From: Echinarachnius parma
Taxonomy: Eukaryota; Echinodermata; Echinoidea; Clypeasteroida; Echinarachniidae
Reading direction: 5' to 3'
DNA length: 64,000 nt
NCBI GenBank assembly: GCA_037951105.1
Contig: JBAMJV010003369.1
Span: forward strand, 124,001-188,000
Below are positions 32,419 through 46,000 of the stretch, one piece after another. Position 1 is the stretch's first letter. Every line of letters begins with the position of its first letter. The notes under the pieces are model-generated. The model was not told the DNA's origin. It searched no databases and worked only from the letters and a program-made list of their open reading frames with translations. Position numbers and translations under genes: made by a program.

Positions 32419-33840
32419 TACCCAGGGAGCAAACACCCCTTTTTTAAGGATATCATACATGGAATGTTATAAAAGGTTGTTCACCAGAAATGTCTTCTAG
32501 GACCTTCTAGGATCACAACCTAGGTGGACAACCTCGCGATCTAGCTACTGGAAGTTCACAAAACGCGTACAAACGATTTAACCCATAATGTACGTTAATA
32601 GCGCCTTAAATCCTTAGGGTTCATGAAGGTTTGTCTGTGCTATTTACAAAATTACACTACAAAGCATTATGATATCATCACATCGCTTCAGATTTGTATT
32701 CTGTAGAGTCGTGTGCATCTTTTGATACCAAATTTGTCTGCATAATATCTTCGGTTAATGTGTCACGTGTCATTTTAAGTCGCGTATTATACAAACGACT
32801 TGAAATTGCACGTTCAGTTATATACAAACACGCATTGAAATGCTCAAGATATTTAAAACGTTACACAATTTGTATTTGAAGTTCTCCAAATGGCATTCAA
32901 TTTAATTTGTAAAAGTTTATGAAATGATATAAACGAAAACAATAGAATAATAAAACACATAAACAATTGAAAACAATAAAATACATAGGAATATGAGTTC
33001 CTTATAGTGTATTGTTGGTATCTTATTTTACTAAATCATTATAATAGAGGTAAAATAGGTTTGATAATGAAATGTACATATTGTAGAATGAGGACATATA
33101 TATTGATTATAGAGTACAGGTATACAATATACCTTAATAAAGAATATAATACAATGTGAACCATTTAATAAAGTGATTTTCTTACTAATAACAGTTTAAT
33201 GATGTATCTGACAAAAATGCACTTATATACTTGTTTTTATGTGTGTTACGTATTTTGCCAATATTAACATGGAACTAATACAGAAGTCAGCAATGAGTGT
33301 AAATATTTTGTAGGTGTAACCTCTAGGGAAAGATAAGGGAACATAAATGAAGCGGCAAAGGCAGTAGCGCTTACCTCAACTCTCAGTCGAATTGTTGTTA
33401 ATTTGTTAAGTAGGAAGATTATTTTTATTCATGTATATACAATCAAACACAGTAATGGGCATGGACAAAAACAATCATGATAAAAAATGATAATCGTACC
33501 AGAGAAAAAAAAAAGTGACCTACTCTACATCTTTAAACAATGTTACAATTTGTGTTAATGTTGTAGGCCATTTTCTGAACCATCGTACACTTTTAAGTTA
33601 TAATGCATGGTACATCATTGTTTCAACAAGTCCACATAATTATAAGTTGTATTTGACTCATAGAAATGTGCATTGGACTAGAAGGACACACATGTATATC
33701 ATGAATGAGCACTTAACATTTAGAAAAACATAGACCTATACTGTTTGAATCCGTGACATTGCATACTACTCATTGATGGTGACCGAACCTCCCATGGAGA
33801 AGCATGTTCTATATTGAGAAAAGATCCTCAAGAGGGATCA

Positions 33841-34040
33841 CTATAAACAGCTTGTATATGGCACCTTGTCAACGATTTGAATCCTCGAACTGGTCAGGTT
33901 GATGGTTTTAACAACTATGGTTATATCAGGTGACTGTACATGTCTCCAGGACTCATTAACTATTAAATCGTTCACCCAAACACTGTTCTCACTGAGGAAG
34001 CTCAGGGCAGTTCCTGTGTTAGCTGTCAACTGCACAACAT
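33841..34040 (-). CDS. Secreted-protein candidate, exon 3
   Basis: Minus strand: acceptor GAACCACAG| at 34041-34042. The first two bases complete a GAT codon with the last base of exon 2. It reads 65 further codons (DVVQLTANTG ... VNDLIVNESWRHVQ ... TINLTSSRIQIVDK) to TAG at 33841-33843. Composition is coding-like, with alternating hydrophobic residues suggesting beta strands. No family recognised. Confidence 0.42.
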
Positions 34041-37000
34041 CTGTGGTTCAAGAACTACATGACTGTATGTACTACTATTTATGATCGTAGACTTATAACA
34101 TGTTATTGAGCACATCATTGATACTTAGCGATTAAGGAATACTTTTCAGAAATGTGTATGATCTTAAATGACGTTTAGATTTAGAGGGGTATCATTCATA
34201 AAAATGCTTATTAAGTTTACATCAGCATAATCCACAAGTATAGTATAGGTTATTTGTGAAAATACCAATAAACTATATATTGGCATCTGACAATAACTGT
34301 TTTTTATATGATTATGTAGCCTCATGATTGTGGTTTGATTGATCACTTTGCAGTTTTCCCCTATTTAAAATTCTTCATCATGCCAGACTTTATGACGATT
34401 CTACCCCGTCATTAAGCACAATTTTGGAATATGAATAGACTTATACAGTCAAACCTGCAAATGCGACCACCTGTCTATAGCGACCACCTGCTCATAACGA
34501 CCGCTCTCTGGTCCTCCCCTGAAAAATCATGTGTTAAGCGACCTGCGTAATGCGACCACCTGCCTAACGCGACCAGCGACCACCCTATTTGGATCCCGAC
34601 GTACATATAAATCTATGTATAGCGACCACAAAATTAGCGCTTGAGCGACCAAGGCATCAACTCGGTCGCCTCTGGTCACTCAAGGCTCCAATCCTGAGCA
34701 GGTCAATGCATAAAACCAACTTTTATAATGACAATAAACTTCAGACAGCTTATAGATTGACTTTGGCTGGTCACCTAGCTATCACATTTCGATTCAAGTA
34801 TTTTAGTCTCTAATATATGGGATTGAATATTCCAGGGTCATTATTACATCGAGTATAAGGAATTCGACAGATTTTCGTATATATTTTCAAACGTAGATTC
34901 AGTACATAATTATAAATGATAATTATATGTGTACAAAAGAGTGAACATTTATTAAAATAATTATTAATAAATAAGTATCATAACATCGCGTCCTTCTATC
35001 TGATGTTTGAACAGCCGGTTAGTTTCTCAACATTTGCGCGGAGTACTATTTACTGAGTATTAATCATTTATTACGTGGACGTGGTTTGGCAAAATAGTCT
35101 CGTTGGCCATGTTGGCACTTAACCAATTTAATCAATCAGTCCTAGGCCCCGTTGCAGAAAGAGATACAATCGATTATAATATACAATTGATTGTAAGTCA
35201 GAAAATTTACGCGTTTCAACCAATCAGATTTGCGCATCTGAAACACGTGATCTGACTTACCATTAATTGCATCTTACAATCGATTGTATCTCTTCCTGCA
35301 ACGGGGCCCTGAACGGGTTTAAGAGTATTGTACGATTTTAATAGTTAGAAATGTGGTAGGAGTCTATTTTAAAGAGATCTAGTAACATTGTCCAAATCCT
35401 CACAATCAAATTGTAATGGTGGTGGTTCCCTCATACCTTGCTGTATTCGTATTAACAATAGAAGCATGGGACATGTTTCTGTTTTTCGAATTTCCCTTTC
35501 GTTAAAAAGATATTTAAGATTGAAGTGTTCAGATGTTAAACTGTCCACTGGACACGTGCGTGTACAGATGCCAATTAATTACACATGTGCATATAGGCAC
35601 AATATGCGACCAGAAATTCAAAATGGCAGCCCACCTGCCTAATGAGACCACCTGTCTACACCGACCACTTTTCGCCGGTCCCTTGAGCGGTCGCTATAGA
35701 CAGGTTTGACTGCACTTGCACTAGTAAGCTGTCATTTCTTTCCTGCTTGTGGTAATGTCAGTGTCATGTGTAAAAAGTGCATGAACATGTTCTTGCTGTT
35801 GTTTGGATTAATTTTGTTGGCCTTCTTTTTCTTGCGAATGGAAGTTATCAAGCTTTACAAGGATGTCATCTAATCAGTTGAAAAAGACTCATTCCAAAGA
35901 CATGTTAGCTTTCATACCTCGTTATTTTGACTTTGTATTTAGCACTCTTTCCAAACGATGTCGATGTACCTTCGTACCCCCAGCCCCCTATTATGATAAT
36001 GAGTGCAGCTTTGTTATGTCATATGAGACAATGCATGAACACAAAATCACTTTGTTTGGAATTGTAACATGATTGTTTGGTTATTTTATGTATTTTTAAC
36101 GAAAATTGTCAAAAATAGTATGAAAACAGTTCCAAGGGCCTAAAACAGATTATAAAGATTTTGCTTGTAATAAATAGCTATGATTGTATATGCGTGGACT
36201 TGGTGTGAAAGGTTGGAAGGGCACAAGCTTTCCACATATAAGGTCCCGAGTTCGGAATCAGAGAGTGCCCGGAAGGATGGAACGTGATTCATTAGCACTG
36301 TATTCATATACAAGGTGTAATGCAGGCTGGAAGACTCCCATGTGAGTTAGAAATGTGCACTCTTGTGTGCTGGATTGATGGCAGTATGTATCCAATGACT
36401 GGGGATAAACATAATGACGCACCACGATCGTCATACATTGATACGTTCGCTAAATCATAACATCCATGTTATCATTATAATTATTACATGTCATTATTCT
36501 TATGTATTTCTTTGTTTCAAATTCTTTTATTTTGTATTGTTTTATCCTTTGTTTTGCTAGTTTACTGTTTTTTTTTGATCTTACTAAATGTCATCGAACA
36601 TGTATAAGGTTTTACAGCTAAATATTTGTGTCATTCTATAATCTGCATCATTTCCACATATTTTTGTCAATAGGCGTATGTTAAATTTCACATTCTATAT
36701 CTGACACGTGACATATAAAAGGCACGTGACAAAAAACAATAGAAGTAAAAAGGCAAAATTTGGTATCAAAAGATGCACAACTATCTATGAAAGACATATT
36801 CGAAGCAATTGGATGATATCAGCATGCGTTTGGGTGTAATCGTGAAAATACCAGAGTAGGATGTTCATGAACCCTAAGGATTTAAGGCGCTTTTAACGTA
36901 CATTAGGGGTAAAATCCTTAATATGTGTTTTCTGGCCTTCCAGTAGCTAGTTCGCGAGGTTGTCCACCTAGGTTGTGCTTCTACAAGGTCCTAGAAGACA

Positions 37001-40000
37001 ATAATGGGCCCAAACCTTTTATAACATTCCATGTATGAAAAAACCCTTTGCTCCCTGGGTATATTATCGAGTTGTAGATTTACATGATTATGATAAACAT
37101 CCAGCTAAAGACTTAAAGACTGAGTTAATTGAAACTGACACTGAACAAAAGCTGGATTGATTTACATATTATAGACTTAGTTATGGACGTTTTCCTGCAC
37201 ATGATTTATATTTACATATCTTGTTCAAGTGTATGCGATAACGTATTAGGACTTAGATGTTACAAATTATTAATGCAAATTGACTTCAAATGTGCATGAT
37301 ATGTACACCAATTGTACTTTTTTTATGAATACTCTTTTTTGTATGAATACTCTTTTTTTTAATGAATAATCAATCCAGCTTTTGTATTGAATGTCCTGCG
37401 TTACATACCCAGGATAAGATGATATATGTAACCTTACTCCTTGATGTAATAATAGGATAAGAATTTGTCTTACTCCTTTATGTAACACTATTTTAAACAT
37501 TGTTCATACCCATTTATTTTATTGTTGCATACACCAGACAATCAAACCTTCATGATGGGGGACATGTCAGGAATCACTCCTCCATGCATGAATTGGTCAA
37601 GTGACCCACCATCAGCATTTCGTAGTTTCCAACATTACTGCAAGCTAATTTTTGATGGACCCTTAAACAAGAAAACTGAGCAGGAAAAACTCACATATGC
37701 CCTGCTATGGCTGGGACAGGAAGGAATCCGTATCTACAACGCCTGGAGTGTTGAGATGAGACCAGTCAAGGATCTATTTGAAGCATTCTCGAAGCATTTT
37801 CAGCCGAAAACCAATTTCCGTTTGGAAAGATTCAGACTCCAGATTTTTCAGCAAGAGTCAGGAGAAACTGTTGATGAATTTATGAGCAAGTGTCGCACTC
37901 AAGTGCAAAAATGTGAATTTACTGAGCAGGAAATAAATGATCGCCTGATCGAACATCTCATACTAGCCACCCGCCACAAGAAGGTCCAAGAGGTACTACT
38001 CATCAAACTGACCTTGGATACAGCACTTGACAAAGCCAGGACTCAAGAAGCCACAGAGGAAGACATGCGGTCACTTCACAGTCAAGCTGTTAATATTGAT
38101 GCTGTTAAGAAACAAGCCCAAGGAGGACAACGAAGCCGCTGTGGTAACTGTAACCTGAACCACCCACCCAGGAAGTGCCCGGCGTACGGCACCACATGCC
38201 AGGAAGTGGTCGCCCAAACCATTGGGCGATAGCCTGCCGCAGCAAGAAATCCAGAGAACCCTGGAAAGGAAATAATCCTCAATCCCCTAGGGGAAAGCCA
38301 AAGTACCGTGATCAGCACAGAGGAAACACCAAAGGCTAGATGCTACACGAGATGACTCAACAGACTCCAAGCCAGAATGATCTTCAAGAGGACTTTGAAG
38401 CACTTCACTTTGAGTGTATCTCAATCAATGAGATCTCCAAAACTGAGGCATTTGCGGAAATAGACATAGAGTTGAAACCAAATAAGCCAGCGAACTTGAA
38501 GGCCAAGATTGACACAGGAGCTGAAGGAAACATACTTCCTCTAAGGCTGTACAGGTAGATATATCCAGTCCAGATAGACGTCTCTGGACTCCCAAAGAAA
38601 TATGTTCTACGGCCGAACACAACTGTCATCACACAATCAAACGATCATTCCAAACCATGGAACGCACACCCTACACTGTGCACATAATCAAGCTGAGGTT
38701 GAAGCTGAATTCTATGTGGTAGACAACAGAGGCCCTGCAATTATCGGTTTACCAACATCGGATGACCTTGAACTGGAAACGGTAAAAGCACCTTGCCCCA
38801 TCAAGGACGAAGGACATCTCCGGGAGATGTATCCTAGTAGATTTGAAGGCATCGGAAATTTTGAGGGAGAACATCACATTGTGATTGACAAAGAGGTCCC
38901 ACCTGTAGTCCACCCACCTAGAAGGTGCCCAATCATCATCAAAGACGAAATCAAGAAAGAAATCGATCAGATGGTTGAGATGGATGTCATCACACCAGTC
39001 CAGGAGCCTACAGATTGGGTCTCCAGCCTTGTATACACTCAGAAGCCTAATGGGAGATGGCGCATTTGTTTAGATCCCAGGGACCTTAACAAGGCCATCA
39101 AACGCAGCCACATGCCAACACAAACCTTGGATGAAGTGAGACACACGTTCAAAGGGGCCACAGTCTTCTCAACCCTAGACGCAAAACATGGCTACTGAGA
39201 AATTGGATCAAGAATCTAGCAAACTCACAACCTTCAACAGTCCCTTTGGAAGGTACTGCTACAAGCGACTCCCATTTGGTTTGTGTATATCCCAAGACAT
39301 ATTTCAAGCCAAGATGACACAAATCCTAGAAGGATGTCCTGGTGTAATTGGGATGGCAGTTGCTGCACAACATGGACTCGTGTTCAACTGGGAGAAGTGC
39401 CAGATCAAACGTGACCGAATACGCTTCTTTGGACTCGTTTTTGACAAGCACGGGGCCCACCCAGACCCCCAGAGGGTAGCTGCCATGAGAGCCATTGAAC
39501 CACCTCGAAGCAAGAAAAAACTGCAAGAGTTCTTGGGCATCGCCATGTGAATGTCACCCTTCATCCCCAATCTGTCAGCCCTGACAGAACCCCTACGAAA
39601 CCTGCTGAAGAAAGACAGAGAGTTTGCGTGGTCGTCCTCACACCAAAGGGCATTCCAAAAGACAAAGGACGCAATTTGCAGAGATGTTACACTTGCATAC
39701 TTTGACCCCAGGAAGGAAGTCGTGCTGGAGGTAGATGCATCACAACGGGGTATAGGAGCTGCTCTGACGCAAGGGGGCCAGCCAATAGCATTCGCCTCCA
39801 GGTCACTCACAGATGCCGAAAGCAGATATGCTAACATAGAACGTGAAATGATAGCAGTGGTCTATGCCTGCGAGAGGTTCCATGCATATGAGTATGGAAG
39901 GGAATTCACTGTTCTGTCGGACCACAAGCCTCTCGAAATGATCACCATGAAGAATCTGGGTTCAGCCCCTCCCAGATTTAAGATATTCCTGTTGCGACTA

Positions 40001-43000
40001 CAAGGGTACAACATGGAAGTCAATATAAGCCAGGGAAAGAAATGCTCCTTTCGGACGCCATGTCCAGACTCAACCCACTCCCTGATAGGTCAAGTGAACC
40101 TCATATACAGATTGACTTTGTGATGTTCTCGAACCAGAAACTCCAAGAGATTAGAACAGCAACATCTCAAGACATGGAGCTATGTGCGTTGCGTGATGTG
40201 ATACTGGAAGGTTGGCCAGAGGAAAGGAGAGAAGTACACTAAACCCTGCGGAAATAATGGCCGTTTAGGGACGAACTTTCCATTGAGAATGGCATCACAC
40301 TGAAGGGGCCACGGATCATCATACCACAGAGACTGAGAGAAGAATACCTTCACAAGGTGCACGAAGCCCATCAAGGTGTAACCAAATGCCAACTACGAGC
40401 CAAAGCAAGTATCTTCTGGCAAGGCATAAATAAGGACATTGAAGAACTGGTCAACATATGCCCCATTTGCCAGAAATACGGAAATGCGCAGACCCCAGAA
40501 ACTATCAGGCCTCATGAACTATCTAGCAGACCCTGGCAGACTATTGCAGCTGACCTGTTCACGTTCGCGTACGCTGAATACCTACTGGTGGCGGACACCT
40601 ACTCCAAGTTCCCCATAGTAAGGAAAATGTCGGGTCACCACTGGTCTCAAGGGGATATTCTCGGAACACGGAACTCCAGAAAAACTGATCAGTGACAATG
40701 GTCCACTATTTAGCAGTGCAGTGTTTGAGGCATTCGGGAAGGAGTGGAACTTCAACCATGTGACCTCAAGTCCCATATATCCGCTGTCGAATGGTTTCAT
40801 TGAGCGCCAGGTCAAGACTGTCAAGGCCGCAATGACAAAAGCGAAGGATGCACACACAGACCCAAACAAAGCTCTACAGTACCTGAGAGCCACACCCATA
40901 GATGCGCACCTTCCATCACCATCCGAATTTTATTTTCGGATCAACGAACCTTCGGAATAACGAACCTTCGGAATAACGAACCTTTGGAATAACGAACCTT
41001 CGGAATAACGAACCTTCGGAATAACGGACTGTAACCGTAGGCCTACAGATAGCTATGTGTTTATACGGACTGAACCGCGCTACCAGAGGCGGAATGATAT
41101 CAACGATTTAGTTGGATCAACAATTGTTCACGCGGACGTAAGCGCTAGCCCTACGTTCAGGCCTGCCTAGCTACGTTAAAATACTCGAGGACTGACGGAA
41201 CTATATGGTGAACGTGCCGAACAAGACGTACCGGCTGAATTCATGGACATTTCACAACATTTTTGACACTGGATTACGGCTAAATTTCTGAAAAGTGATT
41301 TGTGATCAAGATTTGGGACAGAGTTTATATTATCAGCGATATATTGGACTCTCGGTATACAGACAATCAGAACCAAGTTTAAACTCGGAGAAACCAGAAT
41401 TGTGACATTTGACAGCGCTTATCATCTCAGACCAGCCGTACTTTCGAGTTTGGCAGCCCATTTGTGTATGTTACGGAACTGTGACATCGGTCGAGGCCAG
41501 CGCAGCGCCGAGCGGAGCGGACGCGAGCCGATCGAGTGACGGGCCGAGTGAAGGGCAGATGAACACAGCGCATGCATGGTGCTTTGGATTCAGATCGACG
41601 GTGGAGGTCGCCGACGACGGCAGCCGGCCTGATCAGAGGGGACCATGATTGAGCACATCAACGCAATATATCCGTGAACTGAGACCCAAGCTTGCATATT
41701 GAATAAATGGGAACCTGATAATTTTGTGATTGGAAGTTCAGGACGCTTTTCGGTGAGATAATAATAAACAAACTTTGACTTAGAATATTATCGAGTTGTA
41801 GATTTACATGATTATGATAAACATCCAGCTAAAGACTTAAAGACTCAATCCCCTAGGGGAAAGCCAAAGTACCGTGATCAGCACAGAGGAAACACCAAAG
41901 GCTAGATGCTACACGAGATGACTCAACAGACTCCAAGCCAGAATGATCTTCAAGAGGACTTTGAAGCACTTCACTTTGAGTGTATCTCAATCAATGAGAT
42001 CTCCAAAACTGAGGCATTTGCGGAAATAGACATAGAGTTGAAACCAAATAAGCCAGCGAACTTGAAGGCCAAGATTGACACAGGAGCTGAAGGAAACATA
42101 CTTCCTCTAAGGCTGTACAGGTAGATATATCCAGTCCAGATAGACGTCTCTGGACTCCCAAAGAAATATGTTCTACGGCCGAACACAACTGTCATCACAC
42201 AATCAAACGATCATTCCAAACCATGGAACGCACACCCTACACTGTGCACATAATCAAGCTGAGGTTGAAGCTGAATTCTATGTGGTAGACAACAGAGGCC
42301 CTGCAATTATCGGTTTACCAACATCGGATGACCTTGAACTGGAAACGGTAAAAGCACCTTGCCCCATCAAGGACGAAGGACATCTCCGGGAGATGTATCC
42401 TAGTAGCTTTGAAGGCATCGGAAATTTTGAGGGAGAACATCACATTGTGATTGACAAAGAGGTCCCACCTGTAGTCCACCCACCTAGAAGGTGCCCAATC
42501 ATCATCAAAGACGAAATCAAGAAAGAAATCGATCAGATGGTTGAGATGGATGTCATCACACCAGTCCAGGAGCCTACAGATTGGGTCTCCAGCCTTGTAT
42601 ACACTCAGAAGCCTAATGGGAGATGGCGCATTTGTTTAGATCCCAGGGACCTTAACAAGGCCATCAAACGCAGCCACATGCCAACACAAACCTTGGATGA
42701 AGTGAGACACACGTTCAAAGGGGCCACAGTCTTCTCAACCCTAGACGCAAAACATGGCTACTGAGAAATTGGATCAAGAATCTAGCAAACTCACAACCTT
42801 CAACAGTCCCTTTGGAAGGTACTGCTACAAGCGACTCCCATTTGGTTTGTGTATATCCCAAGACATATTTCAAGCCAAGATGACACAAATCCTAGAAGGA
42901 TGTCCTGGTGTAATTGGGATGGCAGTTGCTGCACAACATGGACTCGTGTTCAACTGGGAGAAGTGCCAGATCAAACGTGACCGAATACGCTTCTTTGGAC

Positions 43001-46000
43001 TCGTTTTTGACAAGCACGGGGCCCACCCAGACCCCCAGAGGGTAGCTGCCATGAGAGCCATTGAACCACCTCGAAGCAAGAAAGAACTGCAAGAGTTCTT
43101 GGGCATCGCCATGTGAATGTCACCCTTCATCCCCAATCTGTCAGCCCTGACAGAACCCCTACGAAACCTGCTGAAGAAAGACAGAGAGTTTGCGTGGTCG
43201 TCCTCACACCAAAGGGCATTCCAAAAGACAAAGGACGCAATTTGCAGAGATGTTACACTTGCATACTTTGACCCCAGGAAGGAAGTCGTGCTGGAGGTAG
43301 ATGCATCACAACGGGGTATAGGAGCTGCTCTGACGCAAGGGGGCCAGCCAATAGCATTCGCCTCCAGGTCACTCACAGATGCCGAAAGCAGATATGCTAA
43401 CATAGAACGTGAAATGATAGCAGTGGTCTATGCCTGCGAGAGGTTCCATGCATATGAGTATGGAAGGGAATTCACTGTTCTGTCGGACCACAAGCCTCTC
43501 GAAATGATCACCATGAAGAATCTGGGTTCAGCCCCTCCCAGATTTAAGATATTCCTGTTGCGACTACAAGGGTACAACATGGAAGTCAATATAAGCCAGG
43601 GAAAGAAATGCTCCTTCCGGACGCCATGTCCAGACTCAACCCACTCCCTGATAGGTCAAGTGAACCTCATATACAGATTGACTTTGTGATGTTCTCGAAC
43701 CAGAAACTCCAAGAGATTAGAACAGCAACATCTCAAGACATGGAGCTATGTGCGTTGCGTGATGTGATACTGGAAGGTTGGCCAGAGGAAAGGAGAGAAG
43801 TACACTAAACCCTGCGGAAATAATGGCCGTTTAGGGACGAACTTTCCATTGAGAATGGCATCACACTGAAGGGGCCACGGATCATCATACCACAGAGACT
43901 GAGAGAAGAATACCTTCACAAGGTGCACGAAGCCCATCAAGGTGTAACCAAATGCCAACTACGAGCCAAAGCAAGTATCTTCTGGCAAGGCATAAATAAG
44001 GACATTGAAGAACTGGTCAACATATGCCCCATTTGCCAGAAATACGGAAATGCGCAGACCCCAGAAACTATCAGGCCTCATGAACTATCTAGCAGACCCT
44101 GGCAGACTATTGCAGCTGACCTGTTCACGTTCGCGTACGCTGAATACCTACTGGTGGCGGACACCTACTCCAAGTTCCCCATAGTAAGGAAAATGTCGGG
44201 TCACCACTGGTCTCAAGGGGATATTCTCGGAACACGGAACTCCAGAAAAACTGATCAGTGACAATGGTCCACTATTTAGCAGTGCAGTGTTTGAGGCATT
44301 CGGGAAGGAGTGGAACTTCAACCATGTGACCTCAAGTCCCATATATCCGCTGTCGAATGGTTTCATTGAGCGCCAGGTCAAGACTGTCAAGGCCGCAATG
44401 ACAAAAGCGAAGGATGCACACACAGACCCAAACAAAGCTCTACAGTACCTGAGAGCCACACCCATAGATGCGCACCTTCCATCACCATCCGAACTGCTGC
44501 TTGGTCGAAAAATAAGAACCAACCTGCCAAGCAAAATCCCGAATCAGCTGCCTGAGAAAAATGAAATCTACCAACGGCTGCAGACCAGACAATATGGACA
44601 AAAGGAATATTTCGACAAACTGCACCCTACAAACCTACCTCCTCTGCAGGAAGGACAGCAAATCAGAGTTCAGAACCAAAAGACTGGCAAGTGGGAGCGA
44701 GGAACAATTACGAGTAGGAGACTTGAACCAAGATCCTATAAACTGGAACAGAATCAGGTCAAACCCTCCGTATAAATCGAAGACACATCCGAGGGACTGA
44801 GGAGAAAGAGATCAAACCTCAGGAACATGGACACACATACCATGACAAACACAATCAAAACATTCCATCAGCTCACCCAGGAGAGCAAACATCTGAACAA
44901 TCAAACACACAGCAAACACGCAAACAACCATACCATACCAAAAACCACAGCGCTACAGTGACTATAAGGTGTAATATGTCAACATACATGTATATGATTA
45001 TGCTTGTTTTCATCATTTGCTTGAATGATTTTGTTTTCGCGTTTGCTCATGATATATAGGTTACTCATGTGTTTTAAATATTACTGTGAAATACGCAGAC
45101 AAAATAAAATATCACAGCAAAATTGAGATAAATGTTCATTTATTATTGTATGCAAGTTAGAAGTTCAAATGTTATTGCATAGTTACTTAAAGGGATAGTT
45201 TAGTTTTGGTATAGAGGGCGCTACACTAAATAATTTTTTTGTGAGATAATGAAAAACCGAGTGTCAAATTCGAAAGAGCATACAATTTTAATGACAGAAT
45301 AAACTTTATTTGATCAAAATCGGTTCAAAAATGGCCGAATTATCCATAAACATAACAATTGCTTCCTCTTTTCAAAAATTTACAAAAAAGGTTTTTAAAT
45401 AGTTGTTGATTATCTCTCTATCTAATCACTATTTCATCAAAACATCACATGCACAATATTTTATTTAAAATGGTTAAAACCGATAAGTTTTAACGGCTCT
45501 TTTTGAATGATAACATGCTTTTTACGCAGTCATTTGTAGTTTTGTATTCCTTTTGAGCATGCTGGAGTTATAAATATTAGTTTGTAATGTAATGGTGCAG
45601 GTTTTGGTTACAAAAATTCAGTTTGACCAAAACTGTACTCTCTTTACCAGAACTCAACTATCCCTTTAACATAACTGATTAGCTAGTTTATTGTCCAATT
45701 AATAGGCTTGAATTTATTGCATTTAAATTTAGTATAAATGTAACACAGAAATGTTAGTGTTAGGTAAACATGCATGAGTACAAAAATTGGCAACCTTTCA
45801 TTATGAAAATTTAAAGTTACGATTTATACATTTTTAAAAATTGTATAATAACAACAATAAGTTTTTGACTTTTGAGAAGAGAGGGGTTGTAGCATGATGT
45901 AAAGTATGCTTAAGCGCTATCTTACATTATAGCGCAAGTCTACCTTTTTATACTTGTGTGAGTTGCCGTTCTACCTAATAAATACATGCAAGTAGCATGC

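Larger units (their letters stand above)
32419..37061. mobile_element. 4.6-kb foldback element with TA flanks
   Basis: CCCAGGGAGCAAACACCCC at 32421 is inverted at 37059 (GCTCCCTGGG), with TA at both outer edges. Arms of about 400 bp share TGGAATGTTATAAAAGG, AACCTAGGTGGACAACCTCGCG and ACCAAATTTGTC words in opposite orientation (32421-32870, 36665-37059). The interior carries the CAGTCAAACCTG element and unique DNA with no transposase. Confidence 0.7.

Noticed and set aside
39304-39837. 177-codon minus-strand frames in both gypsy copies (also 42870-43403)
   Set aside because: Antisense of RT/RNase H; identical in both copies only because the copies are duplicates.
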